Source: Bacteroidales bacterium (GTDB taxonomy: Bacteria; Bacteroidota; Bacteroidia; Bacteroidales; Muribaculaceae). From it: a DNA stretch of 64,000 nt. The stretch lies in contig SFGS01000001.1 in NCBI GenBank assembly GCA_004557565.1, positions 55,277 to 119,276 on the forward strand, in the 5' to 3' direction. Position 1 is the stretch's first letter. Every line of letters begins with the position of its first letter. The position numbers were made by a program, and so were the translations under genes. Below the pieces are notes generated by a model. The model saw nothing but the letters and a program-made list of their open reading frames with translations, was not told the origin of the DNA and ran no database searches. Positions 61,083 to 64,000 of this stretch are shown here, one piece after another.

Positions 61083-62751
61083 TAAACTCGTTATTTACCA
61101 AATGTTTCCACGCTTGTTCACCAACACGAATGTGAGCAACACATTCAATGGCACTATCGAGCAAAACGGAGTTGGTAAAATGAACGATATAGATGGCAAG
61201 GCGCTTGAATCACTAAAGGATTTAGGCGTTACACACATGTGGTACACTGGTGTGATTGAACATGCCACTAAAACCGACTATACGCAATATGGCATTCAGT
61301 CGTCGAATCCGCATGTGGTGAAAGGCAACGCCGGCTCGCCTTACGCTATTCGCGACTATTACGACATTGACCCCGATATAGCAGTAGATGTGCCCAATCG
61401 CATTCATGAGTTTGAAAATCTCGTGAACCGCACCCATGACAATGATATGAAGGTGATTATCGACTTCGTGCCAAACCATGTGGCGCGTGAATATCATTCC
61501 GATGCCAAGCCCAGCGGAGTGGAGGATTTGGGTGCAACCGACGACAAGGGTATGTTTTTTTCGCCATCAAACAATTTCTTCTACATCACAGGTAAAGAAT
61601 TTGCGCCAAATGTGGATTTGGGTCAAGGCAATGACAGATATGTGGAATTTCCCGCCAAAGCTACTGGCAACGACTGCTACAACGAACACCCTGGCGTGAA
61701 CGACTGGTATGAAACAGTGAAGTTGAACTATGGTGTGGATCCTTGGAACGGTTGTCACTACTTCTCCCCCATTCCATCCACATGGCAGAAAATGTGCGAC
61801 ATTTTGCTTTACTGGGCATCAAAAGGCGTTGACGGTTTCCGTTGCGATATGGCTCACATGGTGCCAGTAGATTTTTGGCATTGGGCTATTGCTAAAGTGA
61901 AAGAGGCTTATCCTTCGGTAGTTTTCATTGCCGAACTTTATGATGTGGGCATTTATCACAATTATATCCACTATGGCGGTTTCGATTATCTTTACGATAA
62001 GGTGAATCTTTACGACCGTCTGTGCGAAATCGTGAAATATGGATCACCAGCTTCAGCACTTACTGAATGTTGGCAGCGTGTGGATGGTTTGCAAGGCCAC
62101 ATGCTCAATTTCTTGGAGAACCATGACGAACTGCGTGTGGCCTCGCCTCAGCTGTTTGGCTCTGCCGAGAAGGCTTTCCCTGCCCTGCTTGTGTCAGCCA
62201 CAATGAGCACATCGCCATTTATGGTGTATCAAGGTCAGGAACTTGGCGAAAATGCTGCAGGAGCAATGGGCTTCTCTGGCGATGACGGTCGTACCTCCAT
62301 TTTTGACTATTGCAGCATTCCCACACTTGTGCGCTGGTATAACAATGGAAATTGCGGAATACAAAAGCTGAATAACAAAGAGCGCAAAATCAGAGCATTC
62401 TATAAAAAAGTGCTTCGCCTGTGCAACGGAGAGAAGGCAATTTCTGAGGGCGCATTCTTTGATTTGATGTATGTCAACTATCATAATTTGAATCCAAACA
62501 AGCAGTATCTTTATTTGCGTCATTATGAAAATGAAACGCTGCTGATTGCCGTCAACTTCGATTCGCAAGATGCAATAGTGTATGCCGACATTCCGCAGCA
62601 CGCTGTCGATTTCTTGAAAATCGACAGTGGCACCTATTTCATGAAAGAACTGATTTCGGGCAAGCAAAAGACTGTGGAATTTTCTTCAAATGCCAAGTTT
62701 GAACTCCATATTCCTGCTCATAATGGCGTGGTTTGGAAAATCGTGAAATAA
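61069..62751 (+). CDS. GH13 alpha-amylase family protein, cytoplasmic
   Basis: A 560-aa glycoside hydrolase family 13 protein. Catalytic residues are seen as Asp260 in VDGFRCDMAHMV, Glu289 in FIAELYDVG and Asp353 in FLENHDELRV; region I is VIIDFVPNHVAREYHSD. There is no signal peptide (MRKNNKLVIYQMFPRLF), so it acts inside the cell, presumably on maltodextrins or glycogen, together with the phosphorylase and synthase at 48.9-53.2 kb. A beta-sandwich C-terminal domain ends the protein. It overlaps the patatin gene by 14 bp, so translation is coupled. Confidence 0.9.
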   Translation: MRKNNKLVIYQMFPRLFTNTNVSNTFNGTIEQNGVGKMNDIDGKALESLKDLGVTHMWYTGVIEHATKTDYTQYGIQSSNPHVVKGNAGSPYAIRDYYDIDPDIAVDVPNRIHEFENLVNRTHDNDMKVIIDFVPNHVAREYHSDAKPSGVEDLGATDDKGMFFSPSNNFFYITGKEFAPNVDLGQGNDRYVEFPAKATGNDCYNEHPGVNDWYETVKLNYGVDPWNGCHYFSPIPSTWQKMCDILLYWASKGVDGFRCDMAHMVPVDFWHWAIAKVKEAYPSVVFIAELYDVGIYHNYIHYGGFDYLYDKVNLYDRLCEIVKYGSPASALTECWQRVDGLQGHMLNFLENHDELRVASPQLFGSAEKAFPALLVSATMSTSPFMVYQGQELGENAAGAMGFSGDDGRTSIFDYCSIPTLVRWYNNGNCGIQKLNNKERKIRAFYKKVLRLCNGEKAISEGAFFDLMYVNYHNLNPNKQYLYLRHYENETLLIAVNFDSQDAIVYADIPQHAVDFLKIDSGTYFMKELISGKQKTVEFSSNAKFELHIPAHNGVVWKIVK

Positions 62752-62775
62752 ACTCAAATATTCCATTTAAAAAAG

Positions 62776-62807
62776 TTGATGTATCTCAACTATTAATTGT
62801 AACTTTG
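62776..62807 (+). promoter_or_regulatory. prs promoter (TTG - N21 - TAACTTTG)
   Basis: TTG at 62776-62778 and TAACTTTG at 62800-62807, start near 62814, leader about 25 nt. Confidence 0.55.
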
Positions 62808-62839
62808 TAGAGTTATTTTATTCCATCTATAAAATTCTT

Positions 62840-63778
62840 ATGAACAATTCGTACAAAATCTTTTCAGGTACCAATTCTCGCTATCTGGCAGAGGAAATGT
62901 GTAAGCATTTAGGTATTGAGTTAGGTAAAATGAACACAACTCGCTTTTCCGACGGGGAATTTGCAGTTTCTTTCGAGGAATCGGTGCGCGGCTGTGATGT
63001 TTTCCTGGTGCAGTCCACCTTCCCTAATAGCGACAATTTGATGGAACTCCTCCTCATGATTGATGCAGCAAAGCGTGCTTCTGCAAAAAGTATTATTGCT
63101 GTGGTTCCTTACTTCGGATGGGCTCGTCAAGACCGCAAAGATAAGCCACGTGTTTCTATCGCTGCTAAGCTTGTTTCCGACTTGCTTACTACAGCAGGTA
63201 TTGATCGTTTGATCACTATGGACCTCCATGCCGATCAAATTCAAGGTTTCTTCAATGTTCCAGTTGACCACCTCTATTCTTCATCAGTGTTCGTTCCTTA
63301 CATCGAATCGCTGAAGCTTGAGGATATGGTGATTGCTTCCCCTGATGTCGGTGGTGCTAAGCGTGCCAACGGTTATGCCAAGTATTTCCATTGCCCACTG
63401 GTGTTGTGCCACAAGCAACGCATGAAAGCTAATGTGGTAGCCAACATGACCATTATTGGTGATGTTGTGGACAAAGATGTGGTTTTGGTCGACGACATGA
63501 TCGACACTGCTGGCACTATTTGCAAGGCAGCTGATTTGATGAGAGAAAAAGGTGCCCGTTCGGTTCGCTGCCTCTCTTCACACGCATTGATGAGCGGACC
63601 AGCAGTTGAACGCGTTAATGCAAGTGCGCTTGAAGAAGTGATTTTCACTGATTCTATTCCATTCGATACGGCAAGATGTGAAAAGGTGTCGGTAATCAGT
63701 ATAGCAGAACTCTTTGCAAATACTATTAGCTGCATCAACAACAACAAACCAATCAGTAACTTCTACTTGTTTAAGTAA
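62840..63778 (+). CDS. prs: Ribose-phosphate pyrophosphokinase
   Basis: Makes PRPP from ribose-5-phosphate and ATP; 312 aa, cytoplasmic. Typical blocks: the N-terminal KIFSGTNSRYLAEEM and RFSDGEFAVSFEESVRG, the flexible loop region YFGWARQDRKDKPR, MDLHADQIQGFF and the PRPP-binding loop VLVDDMIDTAGT (about 215-226). Length is standard. Monocistronic: own promoter and strong terminator. Confidence 0.95.
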   Translation: MNNSYKIFSGTNSRYLAEEMCKHLGIELGKMNTTRFSDGEFAVSFEESVRGCDVFLVQSTFPNSDNLMELLLMIDAAKRASAKSIIAVVPYFGWARQDRKDKPRVSIAAKLVSDLLTTAGIDRLITMDLHADQIQGFFNVPVDHLYSSSVFVPYIESLKLEDMVIASPDVGGAKRANGYAKYFHCPLVLCHKQRMKANVVANMTIIGDVVDKDVVLVDDMIDTAGTICKAADLMREKGARSVRCLSSHALMSGPAVERVNASALEEVIFTDSIPFDTARCEKVSVISIAELFANTISCINNNKPISNFYLFK

Positions 63779-63820
63779 TTGGCTGATTAATCGTCAATTC
63801 TAAATAATATCACAATCATA

Positions 63821-63850
63821 AAGGATAACCCCCCAACAAGGGTTATCCTT
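63821..63850 (+). terminator. prs terminator
   Basis: AAGGATAACCC at 63821-63831 pairs perfectly with GGGTTATCCTT at 63840-63850, followed by a T-run. Confidence 0.85.
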
Positions 63851-63944
63851 TTTTTGTGTTGTATTCACTGATAATTTTATAATAATGAGCTTATAGGGAA
63901 AACCTTAATTCCGCAACACTATTACAAATATAACTTTTTAAGTT

Positions 63945-63969
63945 CCTGAGCAACAAAAAGTTGCCCAGG
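63945..63969 (+). repeat. Hairpin near the right edge
   Basis: CCTGAGCAAC at 63945-63954 pairs with GTTGCCCAGG at 63960-63969 (one A-C mismatch) around AAAAA, followed by ATTTT. It lies immediately upstream of a promoter and may be a terminator or insulating structure. Confidence 0.45.
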
Positions 63970-63971
63970 AT

Positions 63972-64000
63972 TTTGCCATGTCAGAATTTTCACTTATCTT
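63972..64000 (+). promoter_or_regulatory. Consensus Bacteroidetes promoter cut by the window edge
   Basis: TTTG at 63972-63975, exactly 19 nt, then TATCTT at 63995-64000. If the next two bases are TG, this is the full TTTG-N19-TAnnTTTG consensus. The gene it drives lies outside the window. Confidence 0.5.

Noticed and set aside
1..64000. CRISPR array, tRNA, rRNA or diversity-generating retroelement
   Set aside because: No regularly spaced repeats, no cloverleaf-like sequences and no template/variable repeat pair were noticed; the only reverse transcriptase trace is the group II intron tail.

Overview
The window comes from the chromosome of a Bacteroidales bacterium, most likely Prevotellaceae or Muribaculaceae, though the family is inferred from general gene content. 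Pointers to Bacteroidales are the archaeal/eukaryal-type prolyl-tRNA synthetase, DUF4290 and DUF4293 proteins, an OstA-like protein next to SurA-type chaperones and MutL, a GYS-type glycogen synthase, the Na+-pumping methylmalonyl-CoA decarboxylase operon, and many TAnnTTTG (-7) promoter boxes. No rRNA, tRNA or CRISPR array was seen. Almost all of the window is densely packed housekeeping DNA; only the first 1.6 kb is accessory.

Layout. 1-1650: the 3' part of a GIY-YIG nuclease-like gene, an overlapping small gene, then nested mobile-element relics (the 3' end of a group II intron and an internally deleted IS1634-like element with inverted repeats). 1648-4149: CBM9-like protein and LysE exporter, then a secreted protein. 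4230-7810 (minus): DUF4290, rimM, small acidic protein, OmpA-like protein, proS. 7872-14365: tsaB diverging from yicC-gmk-nadD-DUF5063-M18 aminopeptidase-phosphosugar mutase. 14591-17669: two tandem MFS paralogues separated by a strong hairpin. 17735-33294 (minus): the envelope-biogenesis and repair block PPIase-surA-ostA-mutL-PHP phosphatase, and guaB, recQ, clpX, clpP, tig. 33569-35462 (minus): ECF sigma factor, small protein, holin-X-like membrane protein, two YtxH proteins. 35666-40346: uvrA, nhaD, DUF4293. 40492-48833 (plus): TPR protein, M3 peptidase, dCMP deaminase, S41 protease, 5-formyl-THF cyclo-ligase, and a diverged hemerythrin-like protein with a LuxR-type regulator. 48927-55325 (minus): glycogen phosphorylase, glycogen synthase, dnaK. 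55747-60172 (plus): mce-mmdA-oadG-BCCP-oadB. 60288-63778: patatin-like protein, GH13 amylase, prs. The window ends inside a consensus-like promoter.

How the genes work together. The mce-oadB operon would epimerise and decarboxylate methylmalonyl-CoA to propionyl-CoA while pumping Na+, the last step of propionate formation by the succinate pathway; NhaD could use the resulting Na+ gradient. Glycogen synthase, glycogen phosphorylase, the phosphosugar mutase and a cytoplasmic GH13 enzyme together cover glycogen storage and mobilisation. The SurA-like, OstA-like and OmpA-like genes serve the outer membrane.

Most worth a second look: a biotin carrier with two complete biotinyl domains, a hemerythrin-like protein that has lost most predicted iron ligands but keeps its LuxR partner, the dyad-rich dnaK upstream region with a non-Bacteroidetes-type promoter candidate, and the deleted IS with intact ends beside a broken group II intron. 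I did not find a convincing new multi-gene defence or mobile system; the truncated GIY-YIG locus at the left edge is the only candidate and most of it lies outside the window.
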